From NCBI GenBank assembly GCA_022225965.2, contig JAKJXP020000030.1, positions 124,001 to 188,000 of the forward strand: a stretch of DNA of 64,000 nucleotides. Reading direction: 5' to 3'. Source of the stretch: Diatrype stigma (lineage: Eukaryota; Ascomycota; Sordariomycetes; Xylariales; Diatrypaceae). The notes under the pieces are model-generated. The model saw only the letters and a list, made by a program, of their open reading frames with translations. It made no database searches and was not told where the DNA came from. Positions 48,148 through 59,722 of the stretch are shown piece by piece (positions within the stretch are counted from its first letter, which is position 1; each line of letters opens with the position of its first letter). A program made the translations under genes and the position numbers.

Positions 48148-48195
48148 CAGTAGCCAGTAGCCGGTAGCCAGTAGCCGGTAGCCAGTAGCCAGTAG
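48148..48195 (+). repeat. 7-base minisatellite CAGTAGC/CGGTAGC
   Basis: Seven consecutive units alternate between CAGTAGC and CGGTAGC, the last truncated by one base. Confidence 0.9.
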
Positions 48196-48772
48196 TACGA
48201 AATACAGTATGAAGAGATGAACCAAGATCTGCTTTGTTAGTAGCGTCCAGTCACCACTCACCAGTATCACAAGGTAGACTAAAATAACATGTAGCTGGAG
48301 ACTACTTACCTAGTATACCTAGTAGGTAGAATACCACCAAGACCACACCAAGACCACATAGTAAAACCCGCCCGACTATAAGAAATACCGGATATCGTAA
48401 GATCAATCAATACCTACTAAAACCCGTCCTGCCGGCCTGCCTACTTATTTCCTTAGTGGCTCGCGGCTTCCCCGTTTTCAACTTTTTCCTCGTCCCCCTC
48501 ACTCTTACGAGCTGGCTCGCTGGACTAGACTGGAAACCTTTACTTCGTAGTACCTTTTTCGCCGTCGCCCCCCCCCCTAGTGGACCTCGGCCCTACACGC
48601 TACATTCCCACCCGGAACTTTAAAGAAGAACTAAATGCATGCCATTCTTATCCGGTCCCTAAGATAAACCTTCTCTGTCTCTCTCTCTCAACCCTCCCTC
48701 AGGCACGCCCATCTGCCGCCCATCTGCCGCCCATCTTCTTCTTGCCCGTCTCACCACCCGCAGGAGTCGATC

Positions 48773-51127
48773 ATGGCATCTCTTCTTCGTCGCCACCACG
48801 AGCATGAGCCGCCTATCGGTGAGATTCCCGTGCCTCACGGCCCGCCAACGGGCGAGGAGCACCAGCACTACCCAAGGGGCCACTACGCTACCGGAGAGGA
48901 GAAGGAGATCTTCAGATACCTGACCCAGCCGGACGACTCCTACACATCCGAGGGCACCTACTGGGCGGATCTGCCGTTCGTCAAGCGCCTCGCCTTCGTT
49001 AGGAAAACCGACCGAGCCGAGTCCCAGGAGGAGTTCGCGAGCATCTGGTCGATGTTCAAGAACGATCCTCTGAGCCCCGTTACCTGGTACTTCAGACATG
49101 CCGTCCTTCCTGGAGCCGGGCTTGGTCTCGAAGGATATGTCTTATTCTCCATCGGCAACCTCGAGCCCCTTTTCAAGGCGGCATGGCCGACATGTTGGGG
49201 CTCCAAGGCCACTGAGTGCTCTAGCAACTGGATTTCTTCTGTCACCTATCTCGAGGTGATCGGAATCATGGTTGGCCAGATCGGAGTCGGTGTAAGTTGC
49301 TTCATGACATATTGGCACCTGCCGTATATGTGGAAACGATCTCTATTCGCGACGATTTCTAACACGACAAACAGATTATTGGTGACTGGATCGGACGACG
49401 ATGGGCCCTAATACAAGATGCAATGGTCATGTTACTCGGGTTGATACTCCTGGTTGGCTCGTGGGGGCTCAATCTAAACGGATGGGTCATCATGTACGCA
49501 TGGTCATTGTTTGTCTATGGTACGTCAATCTCCCAGGGATTCTAATTTAATCCAGCAACTAATATGGTCTCAGGTCTCGGAGTTGGCGGCGAGTATCCGA
49601 TTACGGCAACATCATCGATGGAAAATGCAGTGGCATCTGGAAAACTGTCGACTCGTGACGATCGGCTCCACCGCGGTCGTAAGGTCACCATGGCTTTCTT
49701 GATGCAAGGCTGGGGTCAATTCGTCAACCAAGTCCTGCTCATTGTCCTTCTTGTCATATTCAACCGTGGCAGCGGCGAGCCCCCGTATTCGCAAACCGCC
49801 GCACAATGGACCTTCCGACTGTCTTTCGCCATCCCGGCTGTCGGCACGCTCTGGCTGGTCTATTACCGGACTTACAAGATGCGGTCGGCAGATAAACAGC
49901 TGAACATGGCCAAGAAGAAGGCTAACGTTACGGGCTACAACGTGAAGTCGATGAAGCTGACCTGCCAAAACTTCGGCGGCCGTCTTGTTGCGACGGCCGG
50001 TGGATGGTTTTGCAATGATGTGTTTTTCTATGGCAACAAGCTGTTCCAGAGTATGTTCTATCTCCGAATATCCTATCCTTAACTGCATAAGCTTACAACG
50101 TATCTAGGTCAGTTTATCAGTGTCATTTCGAGCAACCCGAACTCTCTCATGACAATTTGGACTTGGAGTCTGGTTAACGTGGTTGTATCCCTCGCCGGTT
50201 ACTACTGTGCATCAATGTTGATCGACAACAAGATGTATGGCAGAAAGACCATGCAGCAGGTCGGCTTTCTGATGTGTTTCGTCATGTTCGTTATTCCAGC
50301 GTTCAACTACGAATACTTCACGAGCCCTGCCGGGATCCGCGGCTTCCAAGCGATGTATTTCCTCTCGTCATTTTTCAACCAATTCGGCCCCAACTCAGTC
50401 ACGTTCTTGGTAGCCGGAGAGGTCTTCCCTACCGAGATCCGGGCCAGTGCGCACGGCTTTTCGGCCATGATTGGAAAATCCGGTGCTCTCCTTGCCTCGG
50501 TGCTTTACAACTATATCGATACACCGACCAAGTTTCACGTCATTCCGTGGTTCGGTCTTGCAGGCATGCTTTTGACGTGGCTCTGGTTGCCAGACACTAC
50601 GGGACTCGACCTCAAGGAGCAAGAAAGACGATGGCGCTATAGTAAGTACTTTCCAAAAAGCGTTGCACCTGCCAAGGTGGTGGTTGTCGAGAAGGCCAGC
50701 TACTAACTCGATATTTACTATAGTCCATGATGGACGTGCGGACGAGTACCACGGCGTCTCTATCCACCCTCAGCATCTTTCTGTGTGGGAGCGATGGATG
50801 GGCGTCGGCAAGAACTACCACCCGGAACTAGACATGAAGCAGCAGATCCATGACATCCGCGCCGAATGGGAAGAAAGAGAAGCAGCCCGGGCAGCTCCCG
50901 AGGCCGAGTCTGGCTCGTTCGAAGATGACGACAGCGACTTCACCGAGCAGGTGGATAACTACTTCCGAGGCAGACCAGTCCTAGCTCTCAAGTCGGAGAA
51001 GACCGAGGGGAAAGGAGTTCTGAGCGCACAAGATAGTGGGAGAAGCGATACCACCACGGCAACCTCAGACCAAATCTCCAACGAGAAACAAAGCAGTTCC
51101 GAAAACCCGCCTCCAAGTACGGGGTAG
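48773..51127 (+). CDS. Major facilitator transporter, phosphate-symporter-like (5 exons)
   Basis: A plasma-membrane proton symporter of the major facilitator superfamily. Exons 48773-49291, 49375-49519, 49574-50050, 50108-50641 and 50724-51127 are phase-consistent and give 692 residues. After a soluble 110-residue N-terminal tail, membrane helices begin at GLGLEGYVLFSIGN. The loop between helices 2 and 3 has GDWIGRRWAL (the G-x-x-x-D-x-x-G-R-R signature), and helix 4 has GLGVGGEYPITATSS, an arrangement like fungal phosphate:H+ and glycerophosphodiester transporters. A second conserved region is VAGEVFPTEIRASAHGFSAMIGKSGA, matching the helix 10-11 motif of that group. The last 150 residues are a long cytosolic, acidic, Ser-rich tail (FEDDDSDFTEQ). 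Phosphate as substrate is inference; sugars or organic acids cannot be excluded. Confidence 0.88.
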
Positions 51128-51848
51128 GGTGTCATGAGGTCCTGGATTTGAGCAATTTATGACATGACTGAGCGTGTTTTTTTGGTTCACATACTTGGGA
51201 TGCAGTGGGCTGGCTTTTCCACGTCAACAGGGTTGACTTCTTGGCTTTCCAATAGAACTGCGTTGTATTGATTATAGCACGCTGTTCATAGACCGAATAT
51301 CTTTGATCGATAGATAATATACCACATGTAATACATATGTCACGATAATTCAGTATTCTATAAGATCTATAAGGAATCCACGATTGTGCCCTCGTCAAGA
51401 GATGAGGGGCGACTTGCGAAGTACTGCTGTATATAGAAATATGCAATTGCCAAAAATATACGCAATTGCGAGGTAACCGCTAAGGGCGTCACTTTTATAG
51501 TGCGTACCTAGATTGAATGGCAACCGGTAACGTGACCACGTGAAGTGTTTGTTCGCGAATCTCGCGTTCCCGTCTGGACCCGACGTCACTCCACTACGCT
51601 AAGTTAATTAGTGATTCGATCGAGGGGCGAACCAACCAGATTCATTCCATTGTCTGTCACGGCCGGGCTTTTGACTGCTGACTCCTGACTTTTAATTGTT
51701 GCACGTGCAGCAAAGAGAGCCTTTACCGAACCAACCAACCCTCATTGAAGAAGCTGAAAGCCAATGGTATGAACCCGAAAGTTTGGTCGCACGCAGAAAA
51801 TTGGATTAGTTATCGTTATATCTGCAATATTATCGAAGCCACCACGCG
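51128..51848. other. Intergenic
   Basis: About 0.7 kb; promoter of the PSO2 gene. Two CACGTG E-box words occur (near 51537 and 51703). No gene. Confidence 0.5.
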
Positions 51849-54740
51849 ATGCCCTCCAAAACCACCTCTAAGCCGATGACCCCTCGGACGCAGTCAAAAC
51901 TCAACTTCAAGCCCAATTCGGCGGCAAAGACGGCGTCGAGTGCGAAGAAAAGCAGCAAACCGGCGAATGGAAACATCCTCAATTTCTTCAAAAAGGTCGA
52001 GGTAGAGGAGCAGCTCTTCTGTGGCGGGCCTTTAGATTCGGTAGACCCGGCAGATTCGGCGAAACCCACGAACCCGGCGTCGCGCCCAACCCCTGGCGCA
52101 TTGGATACGAGAGAACAGGACGATGATGATGTACGGGACGTAGAGGACAATGCGGTGGAGAAGAGATACAACGAGCATCAGAACACTTCAAAACGGCGAA
52201 AACTTAGTCGCGATGGAGATCATGAGGATCGGGTCTCGAGCCACGCTTCAACTAGTGAGGCATCTACTACCTCGGAGCCCCGTAATGCTCCCGAGGCCAC
52301 GAAGCCAACGAAAGCCGCATTAAAGGCCTCGAAGCCTCGGAAAGTAGGACCTTTCTTAGAGGATTCAGACTCGGATGGCGAAGACGACGGCACGAGCGAA
52401 TCGCGTACGAAAGAAACCCCCCATGATAGTTTGCCTGACATACGAATACCTAACCTTCAAGCCCAGTCAGGACCATCGCTCAATAACGAACTATCGCCTA
52501 TCACAGATGACCCGCCCGTAATAAAACCGCATGCCCCTCCCATAAAACATGAGGACTCTTCCTCTGTGCACGCCGACCTTCAAAATTTGGAAGAGATGGA
52601 GGCCTTGTTCGATGATGACGACAACGAGTTTGACAATGATGGAGAAGAGTTCCGCGAAAGACGGTACATGGAAGAACAAGCGAAACTTGAAGCAGAGGAA
52701 GCGGAAGCAGGAAACTACGTGTCCGATTGCGCACTTGACGACGCGCCAGCAGCCCAAGATAATGCCATCACGGAGAGTTGTCCTATCTGCAATGCGAACC
52801 TAGCGGGGATCGGTCCGGAACAAGCATCCATCCATGTCAACGCTTGTTTAGACGGCACGCCGATACCTTTACCCGCCGAATTAAAACCGCCTCCATCTCC
52901 GCCCGCGCCGCCAGCGTTAACTGTCGATGCCCCTGACCTAGGGAAGCGATTCGCTCGAGCAGCCGTGCCGCGGCCGGGACAGGCCAACCCAATCAGCCTC
53001 TCGGGCTCAGGCTCGGGGGGCAACTCCAAGGCGCCCACATCAGCATTCAGCAAGCTGATGTCCGGCCACGCCGAAGATTCCGCCTGGGCTTTGGCCGCCG
53101 CGGCCGAAAATGCGTCGCGGGGCAAGCCGGCATACCAGCGGACGTGCCCCTTCTACAAGATCATGCCGGGCTTCTTCATCTGCGTGGACGCCTTCCGGTA
53201 CGGCGCCGTGAAGGGCTGCAACGCATACTTCCTCAGCCACTTCCACAGCGACCACTACATAGGCCTGACGGCGAACTGGTCCCACGGGCCGATCTATTGC
53301 AGCAAGGTTACGGGAAGCCTCATCCGGAACCAGCTGCGGACCGATGCGCGGTGGATCGTGCCGATCGAGTTCGAGGAGAAGGTGGAGATCCCGGGGACGC
53401 AAGGCGTCACCGTCACCATGATTCCGGCTAACCACTGCCCCGGAAGCTCTCTGTTTCTTTTTGAGAAGGCGCTACCGGGTGGGAATGGGCCGAACGCGAG
53501 AGCGCAGCGGATACTGCACTGCGGCGACTTCCGAGCGTGCCCGGCCCAGGTCGCCCACCCGCTCCTCCGGCCGGAGACGATTGACGCCGTCTCGGGCCGG
53601 ACCCGGCAGCAGAAGATCGACGTCTGCTACCTCGACACGACGTACCTCAACCCCCGCTACTCCTTCCCTCCCCAGGACGACGTCATCCGCGCGTGCGCCG
53701 AGTTCTGCCGGTCGATCGCCGAGGACCCCGAGGCCTTTGACGCGCGGAAGCGGGGCCTCGGGGGCAAGGGCGGCCGCTCGACCGTGGTCAGCCAGTTCTT
53801 CCCGAAAGAAAACAGCAGCGGCAGAAAAGAGGGTTCATCCGCCCCGGACAAATCATCACTCAAAAACAGCGGCAAGGATGCAGGCGAAACGGAGGAGGGG
53901 GAGAACAAGAACAAGAGCAAGAGCAAAGACCGCCTCCTCGTCGTCTGCGGCACGTACTCGATCGGCAAGGAGCGCATCTGCAAGGCGATCGCGCAGGCGC
54001 TCCACACGAAGATTTTCGCGTCGCCCGCCAAGGCGCGCCTGTGCCGGCAGCTGGGCGACCCGGAGCTCGCCGCCCTGCTGACGGACGACCCCCGCGCCGC
54101 CCAGGTCCACATGCAGGCGCTGGCCGAGATCCGCGCCGAGACCCTGCAGGCCTACCTCGACGGCTACAAGCCGCACTTCACGCGCATCGTGGGGTTCCGG
54201 CCCAGCGGGTGGAGCTTCCGCGCTCCCTCTGCCTCCACCTCTGCTATCGCCAAGGACAACGGCACCAATATTACTTCGGTAGGAGGAGGAATCATCACGG
54301 CCTCGGCGAACCTGCAACCGTCGGCGGTGCCCACGACGGCCATCCTGCACGGGCCGGCCTGGCGGCCGCGGTTCTCGGCCGCGGACCTGGCGGCCCAGCG
54401 CGGCAGCACCCGCGAGGCGGCCTGCTTCGGCGTCCCCTACTCGGAGCACAGCAGCTTCCGCGAGCTGGCGCTGTTCCTGATGGCGCTGCGCGTCGAGCGC
54501 GTCGTCCCCACCGTCAACGTCGGCAGCGAGCCCGGCCGCCGCCGCATGAAGGCCTGGACCGACCGCTGGCTGGCCGAGAGGCGGCGAGGCGGCATCGTAA
54601 GGATCATCCCTCCGGCTGATTTTGCTGATTCTGACCCGAAGGTTGGTGCGGAGGGCAAGGAGGGGGGCAATGAGGAAGGGGAGGAGGACGTACGACTTTG
54701 GGATGGGAAGGATGGGAAGGGTGGTGGTGTTCGGTGGTAG
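51849..54740 (+). CDS. PSO2: DNA cross-link repair nuclease, SNM1/PSO2 type
   Basis: A 5' exonuclease of the metallo-beta-lactamase/beta-CASP family needed for repair of interstrand cross-links. The single exon encodes 963 residues. The N-terminal 300 residues are disordered and include NGNILNFFKK, which has the hydrophobic-FF core of a PCNA-binding box but lacks the Gln. A ubiquitin-binding UBZ4 finger follows (about 309-335: CPICNANL ... HVNACLDG). The catalytic domain opens with CPFYKIMPGFFICVDAF; HFHSDH (about 463) holds metal ligands, followed by PANHCPGSSLF, HCGDFR, and DVCYLDTTYLNPRY. The beta-CASP part has LLVVCGTYSIGKERI (about 697) and VPYSEHSSFREL (about 862). A Ser/Lys-rich insert of about 45 residues lies between the halves (about 645-695). 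The protein is complete and should be active; nuclear. Confidence 0.96.
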   Translation: MPSKTTSKPMTPRTQSKLNFKPNSAAKTASSAKKSSKPANGNILNFFKKVEVEEQLFCGGPLDSVDPADSAKPTNPASRPTPGALDTREQDDDDVRDVEDNAVEKRYNEHQNTSKRRKLSRDGDHEDRVSSHASTSEASTTSEPRNAPEATKPTKAALKASKPRKVGPFLEDSDSDGEDDGTSESRTKETPHDSLPDIRIPNLQAQSGPSLNNELSPITDDPPVIKPHAPPIKHEDSSSVHADLQNLEEMEALFDDDDNEFDNDGEEFRERRYMEEQAKLEAEEAEAGNYVSDCALDDAPAAQDNAITESCPICNANLAGIGPEQASIHVNACLDGTPIPLPAELKPPPSPPAPPALTVDAPDLGKRFARAAVPRPGQANPISLSGSGSGGNSKAPTSAFSKLMSGHAEDSAWALAAAAENASRGKPAYQRTCPFYKIMPGFFICVDAFRYGAVKGCNAYFLSHFHSDHYIGLTANWSHGPIYCSKVTGSLIRNQLRTDARWIVPIEFEEKVEIPGTQGVTVTMIPANHCPGSSLFLFEKALPGGNGPNARAQRILHCGDFRACPAQVAHPLLRPETIDAVSGRTRQQKIDVCYLDTTYLNPRYSFPPQDDVIRACAEFCRSIAEDPEAFDARKRGLGGKGGRSTVVSQFFPKENSSGRKEGSSAPDKSSLKNSGKDAGETEEGENKNKSKSKDRLLVVCGTYSIGKERICKAIAQALHTKIFASPAKARLCRQLGDPELAALLTDDPRAAQVHMQALAEIRAETLQAYLDGYKPHFTRIVGFRPSGWSFRAPSASTSAIAKDNGTNITSVGGGIITASANLQPSAVPTTAILHGPAWRPRFSAADLAAQRGSTREAACFGVPYSEHSSFRELALFLMALRVERVVPTVNVGSEPGRRRMKAWTDRWLAERRRGGIVRIIPPADFADSDPKVGAEGKEGGNEEGEEDVRLWDGKDGKGGGVRW

Positions 54741-55495
54741 GTTGGTAGGTAGGTAGGTAGGTAGTTGGTTATTAGTCTGCCGCTGCCGCATCCACTATAT
54801 GAATATTGCCGCTGCTTACTTATCCGAACGGGTATTCAAGTATATAGCCCGCCCTCAGACGTAATACCGAACTATTCGGGGGTAGATAGAACCAGACCCT
54901 TGCTTCATCAGCTGCCACCCACGCACATAGATCCATATACCAATAGTTGGGAAATAGACGTCCGTCCATGCTTTGGGGGGTTTCAAGGCGTAAACTGCGA
55001 CGTATTCAACAAACTCTTGGTAGCTACTTCTAACCCAGAAAAACAACTTAATACTTAGTTCTGATATCTTTATAGAAGAAATATGATGTGGTATATATAT
55101 ATATTTATAGTCAGAGCACAGCATAAGTGATCAAGACAAGAGACGACTGGGATGTGGTATATCCCACATTCTTTTCAATCCTAAGCTCTACGTAACTGTC
55201 TGTTTGCCCGGGCTTGTCTCACGCGGCCTCTCCTATCCCCAGCTAGAGACGCGCGATTCTGTAACATTATACATGGAGTTAATCCCTGTACCCGTGGCCA
55301 CTCATCCTTTGTATACCTACTGAGCCCAAGTATATATCCGCATGCTATCTTGTAAAGTCCACATGGATATATCTACTGACTACCTGTAAACACTGGCACT
55401 TGGAAACTTGAGCATACTTCATTCATTCATACTGACCATCATGTCATGCCTTGTTTACTGAGTTTTTACCCCAAGGTTCGACTAACGGTTTCCCC
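54741..55495. other. Intergenic between convergent genes
   Basis: Starts with a GTAG tetranucleotide run (about 54738-54764). No gene seen; holds the 3' ends of PSO2 and LSM2. Confidence 0.5.
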
Positions 55496-56241
55496 TCACT
55501 TGCCCTTCCCAGCTTGGTTTGCAGCCTCTACACGGCCGTTAGTGATAGAAAGAGGAAAGAGTAGGGGATGTGATGACGATAGTGGAAATTCGGAACAGAT
55601 AAGTTGATTAGGGGGGGTAAATGAAATCTGAATTGAAAATGGAACGAACCTCTCCTCGTAGCATCCTCCAGTAGAGGGACATCTACGGCGGCAGCGGGCA
55701 GATGAACATAGCGCACGACGGAACCCCGGATGAAGACGTTCTTGACGGAGCTCTTGAAAAGGGTAGGCGAATTGGTTAGTAACATTGCTTGGGGGTGGAA
55801 AAGAGGAGGGAAGGAAAGAAGGAAGGAGAAAAGAAGAAATAAACTCACGAGATGCGGATACTTGATCTCATCGACGACCTGGATGTCGTCGAGCTTGATG
55901 TTGAGGTACTGGTCGACACTCTTGAGCATGCCGCGGATCTGGATGTCGTTCTTGAGCTCCACCGTCACCTCGTGGTCGATGAGCGTCTTGAAGAAGCTAT
56001 ACGGACCCCTGCATGTTAGCTCACTGGCTTGCTGATCTGCGCTCCCTCCCTCTTTCTCTCTCTCTGTCTCTGTCTCTCTCTGTATCTCTCCGTCTCTCTG
56101 CGGGTATTGTTCGATTTCCACCAGCCTGAAAGCAACCCCTCACAGCTGTCCGTCTACTCCTGCTATCATCTTGTAAATGAATATAGAAACCGAAGGATAG
56201 ATAGCCGTGACTGGACAGGGAGTGGACAGCCCTCGCTTTCT

Positions 56242-56315
<74 letters not shown>

Positions 56316-56644
56316 AACCNNNNTTTTTTTCCCCCCCCCCCCCCCCCCCCCCCTTTCCCCCACCACAACTAAGGCTTCTCTAAACGATCGATCGCGCCGG
56401 GATCATATACATGACTGCCTACTCATGGGCGGCAATCCCCATCATCCAGGTGCTCCCCACCCGAAGCGCTCTGCCCTCTTTCCTATCCATGCCCCGCAGG
56501 ACCGGTAGGTAGGTAGGTAGGTATGCCCCTTCTGATGAGGAAGAAGCATGTCTTGCTGCTTTCCCTAAGGGCAAAACGAGGGGTTGAGAAGAGAGGTGAG
56601 ATGGACGGATGGATGGTTTTTCACACGTACCTGAAGAACAGCAT
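55496..56644 (-). CDS. LSM2: U6 snRNA-associated Sm-like protein LSm2 (4 exons)
   Basis: A ring subunit of the Lsm2-8 complex on U6 snRNA and of Lsm1-7 in mRNA decay. Exons (minus) 56644-56631, 55996-55849, 55752-55650 and 55527-55496 give 98 residues. The first exon only codes MLFF plus part of Ser; joining it to exon 2 gives MLFFSFFKTLIDHEVTVELKN, the expected LSm2 start. Sm1 is the region VTVELKNDIQIRGMLKSVDQYLNIKL, and Sm2 is FIRGSVVRYVHLP, both intact. The tail is ATRREAANQAGKGK. Intron 1 is 634 bases, far longer than others in the window, and contains the poly-G/N/poly-C artefact, so its true length is unknown. Splice phases are consistent for all three introns. Confidence 0.95.
56244..56353. 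other. Assembly gap flanked by poly-G and poly-C
   Basis: 70 G in a row (56244-56313), a short CCAACC, four N (56320-56323), seven T and 23 C (56331-56353). This is not credible genomic sequence. The G-then-C mirror fits a gap closed with reads that ended in no-signal G calls from both sides. Open frames predicted through it (poly-Gly, poly-Pro) are spurious. Confidence 0.93.
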
Positions 56645-58454
56645 GTTGGGCGGCGACGATGAGGGACGACGACTACAGCAAGGTATGGGGGTTCTAGAGA
56701 TGTCCTCCTTTCTTTCTCCTCCTTCTTGTGCTGCTCAAGTGCCCACCCTGATCTGATCTGATACCTTTGATAGAACGAACGAACGAACGCGTGGGTTAGA
56801 CTTGGCAAGTAAGTGGTAAGTAGCAAGTACCAGGTAGTCAGGGCTGCTAGTCAGGATAGGGCAGTATAGTAACAGTACCCGTGGACCTAGGCAGGTATGG
56901 GTAGGCAGTATGGCGGGTAGGTATGGCTGTAGAGAAAGTTATTTAGTTATGGGTCTTGGATTGTTCAATTAGAGTTATCGCATCAACGCATCAACGCATC
57001 AACGTTATGGCGGTATGGATGATATGTAACTATGTGTAATTGCATATTACCTCCAGCGCAGGGTCTACATATACAATATACAATAACCCAGACTCCACCA
57101 CATGAGGTATTCAGATCTGTCTAGCTTAGGTAAGTATACTTCGTACTCTACTTAGAAACGACCTAAGGTACGGGAAGTCGTTCATTATTGTATCATCGAA
57201 TCGATGGAGTGTTCACGCACTTACCGCCCGCTGAACCTCACACCTACTTACACCTGTCACTCACGAGGTCTATACATTGCATATGCATATACTCTTTATT
57301 AGCTCCACAGCTGCAGTCACGTGCATGGCGAGCACCCAGCACCCAGCACCCAGCTCCCAGGCCCAAGGCCTAGCACCCCGCCCCTCCCCCTCCAACGGCA
57401 TTGAAAAAAAGTCACTCTCCTCTCTCTCGTCGTTACTACTTGGACTACCTAGTACCTACCTACATACCTCGTGTCTCAGACGCCCTGGGTTTGGTTTCTG
57501 CAAACACCCAACTGAAGACTACGCATACGCACCGAGCAGATTCCGCACCCATGCATCATCAGTTCGATACAAGTCCAAGTCAGGTCGGGTCACAGCCAGA
57601 GCAGAAGAGCCACGTGTGGCTGTTGAATGTGAAGTTGAATTTTAGCATAACACTGGTTTCCCTAATATATCCGGTGACGGACTACTACCACTGAAGAGTC
57701 TATTTCTCATCCCCTTTCCCAACCACGGCGTGTCAGGAATGGGCAGAGGCCTTTTTCTTTCCTTTTCTTCTTTTTTTTCTCTCCAATTTGAGTAACGACT
57801 CATCCAGTTGTTCTGGTGTCTTGTTTTCATGAAATGTCTTCAGCCGAACCTCTTCCAGAAACTTATAAAAGAAAACGCAAGCTTCGGTGCCGGACCTCTG
57901 CGTGTACAATCCTCCGCCAAGTCCAAGTGCAAATGCAGATGCAATGGACAAGTGGAGCCATAAATGTGGTGCTGCCGCCGAAATCTGCAATATAGGGGTA
58001 TCCTTCTGTTCGTCTCGGTTCATATGCTTCTCCTTCCCTTGTTCCCATGATGCCTCCCACCCCCCCACACACCGCTTTGTGCCAAATATGCAAACGAGAA
58101 TAAACAGAGAAGGAACGAGAAAGTGTCGCGTGAGCGACGTAGAAACGTTTAGGAAAGCCATCAAGAGCGAGTGTCCCACCGCCCCATGACATGCTGCTGA
58201 ATGAACCCCTGGCACCGAAAAGGAAAGGTGTAGTTAAACAGAACACGGGACGAGACCTGGTCGCCAGTCCCCTAACAGAAAGCAAATCATATATGAACAA
58301 AACGCTTCATCCATCGAGCGCAGATTCCACCCGAATGCGCATCTCATCACCGCGAGGTTACAAAAAATGGTATAGGAAGAATCAAGGCAGTCATAACGTC
58401 GTAAAATCCCAGAGGACAAAGCTGAATGCGCTACTTCGTGTAGGCATGGTATTT
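56645..58454. other. Intergenic
   Basis: 1.8 kb with no supported gene. It has a CAGCACC run near 57330-57355, an exact TACTTCGTA at 57137-57145, and a T/C-rich tract near 57750-57785. Confidence 0.5.
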
Positions 58455-59417
58455 TCAGCTGTCATCCTCGGCATCCTCATCATCGTCTTCGGGACTTTCC
58501 GTCTCCAGCTTCGCCTTCTTATTAGGTGCGCCGGCATGGTTCTCCGACTTCCTCTTGGTACCGGTTCTTGCTACAGTTGCTTCGCTCGAACCACTTTCCT
58601 TGTCGTCACCTCCACCCTTTGTCCTCTCGATTTCGGCGACTTCTTCGGCCGTCAGGAATCGCCCGCCAGGACCCCGCGGTCTACGCATGGCGTGGTTATG
58701 CCGCGATTCGTGCAGATATGGCTTGCGCCCTTTGCTGGTCAACCGAAGTGCCTCCTCTAACCGTTGCCGCGCGACACGCCTCTTCAGGATGCGGTGGAAC
58801 TGTTTCGCGTTGACATATAGGGGGGATTCTTCGGCGCCGGCCGCCATTTCAGGGGACTGGGGTGGTGGCATCGATTGCGTCGGGGGCATCGGCGGAGGTG
58901 CAACGGCCGATCTAGGACCGCTGTGGTTCATCATCGATGCGTTAGGGACCCCAGGGCTCGAAACCTGCTGACTCATCCGCCTTCCCGGTAGCTGGTTCAC
59001 ATTGTTCATCTGCTGCGGGGACCTTGGTCCGCGGGAATCCTTCTTGGCGCCCGGTGTCATCCTTGGTGATGTTTGTGGGAGGCTCGCGTCAGATGGCATG
59101 TACCCCGGATAGCCGGTTCCACCCGCCGCCGCTGCGGTTGCAGCCATGGCGGCCGCTTGGATCCCCGGCACGCCATAGTGCATGCTCTGCTGGGGAACGC
59201 CGTACTGAGTTTGATACATGCTGTGGCCTTGACTAGGTGCTGCGGGCTGGTGTTGCGAAGGTAAGATCGGAGAGGTCTGAACGCCGTGCTGATGTATGCT
59301 GTGACTCGAGGGAGAGGTTATGGTGTTTCCGGTAGTTGCGTTCGTGTAACCCGGCTGGATGTGTCCTTGCGAATGTGATGGCTGCGGTGGTTGTTGATAT
59401 TGCGCGTAGTCCATCAT
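58455..59417 (-). CDS. hapB: CCAAT-binding factor subunit HapB (NF-YA)
   Basis: The sequence-specific subunit of the heterotrimeric CCAAT-binding complex, which joins the HapC/HapE dimer and inserts into the minor groove at CCAAT. The single exon gives 320 residues from the ATG at 59417 (a second ATG follows directly). The first 195 residues are Gln-, Pro- and Ser-rich. The conserved core, about 197-255, has the subunit-interaction helix [25 protein letters not shown], a linker, then the DNA-binding part [24 protein letters not shown], with all His and Arg residues expected for DNA contact. C-terminal [18 protein letters not shown] is a likely nuclear signal, and the protein ends in an acidic stretch. 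In fungi this complex governs iron, redox and nitrogen genes. An inverted CCAAT pair lies about 310 bases upstream. Confidence 0.97.
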   Translation of the reverse strand: MMDYAQYQQPPQPSHSQGHIQPGYTNATTGNTITSPSSHSIHQHGVQTSPILPSQHQPAAPSQGHSMYQTQYGVPQQSMHYGVPGIQAAAMAATAAAAGGTGYPGYMPSDASLPQTSPRMTPGAKKDSRGPRSPQQMNNVNQLPGRRMSQQVSSPGVPNASMMNHSGPRSAVAPPPMPPTQSMPPPQSPEMAAGAEESPLYVNAKQFHRILKRRVARQRLEEALRLTSKGRKPYLHESRHNHAMRRPRGPGGRFLTAEEVAEIERTKGGGDDKESGSSEATVARTGTKRKSENHAGAPNKKAKLETESPEDDDEDAEDDS

Positions 59418-59722
59418 TCTTGGAGATGGGTAGCGCGCGAAGCGGAGATGCTATACCCAGACTCGGAGTCTCGAGCCTGAGGTGGACAGCTGGGCGATGC
59501 TCAAATTTCGATGTGAGCGTACGGGAGTCGACAGGTGCCAGTTCTCTCAATGGCGCAAATTCGAGTCTTGCAGAATTGCTTCTGTCGCTTCTAAGATAAT
59601 AATAAACCCCCTTTGTTGCTGTCTGGCGATAATTATGCTAGAAAATATCGGCCACGGTTGGGCATACGCGTTGGACTTTGTGCACTTAGGTAGCCGCAAG
59701 ATAGGTAGGATAGGATGTGCAC

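Larger units (their letters stand above)
45404..48772. other. Long intergenic region
   Basis: 3.4 kb with no gene I can support. It has two overlapping TACTTCGTA copies at 45657-45672, another at 48541-48549, a 14-base perfect palindrome TACCTACGTAGGTA at 47741-47754, and two tandem repeats listed separately. A 188-codon minus-strand frame at 47472-48038 has no ATG-supported start or recognisable sequence. Confidence 0.5.

Noticed and set aside
56029..56508. Open frame with a long poly-Gly tract
   Set aside because: Translated from the poly-G gap artefact within the LSM2 intron.
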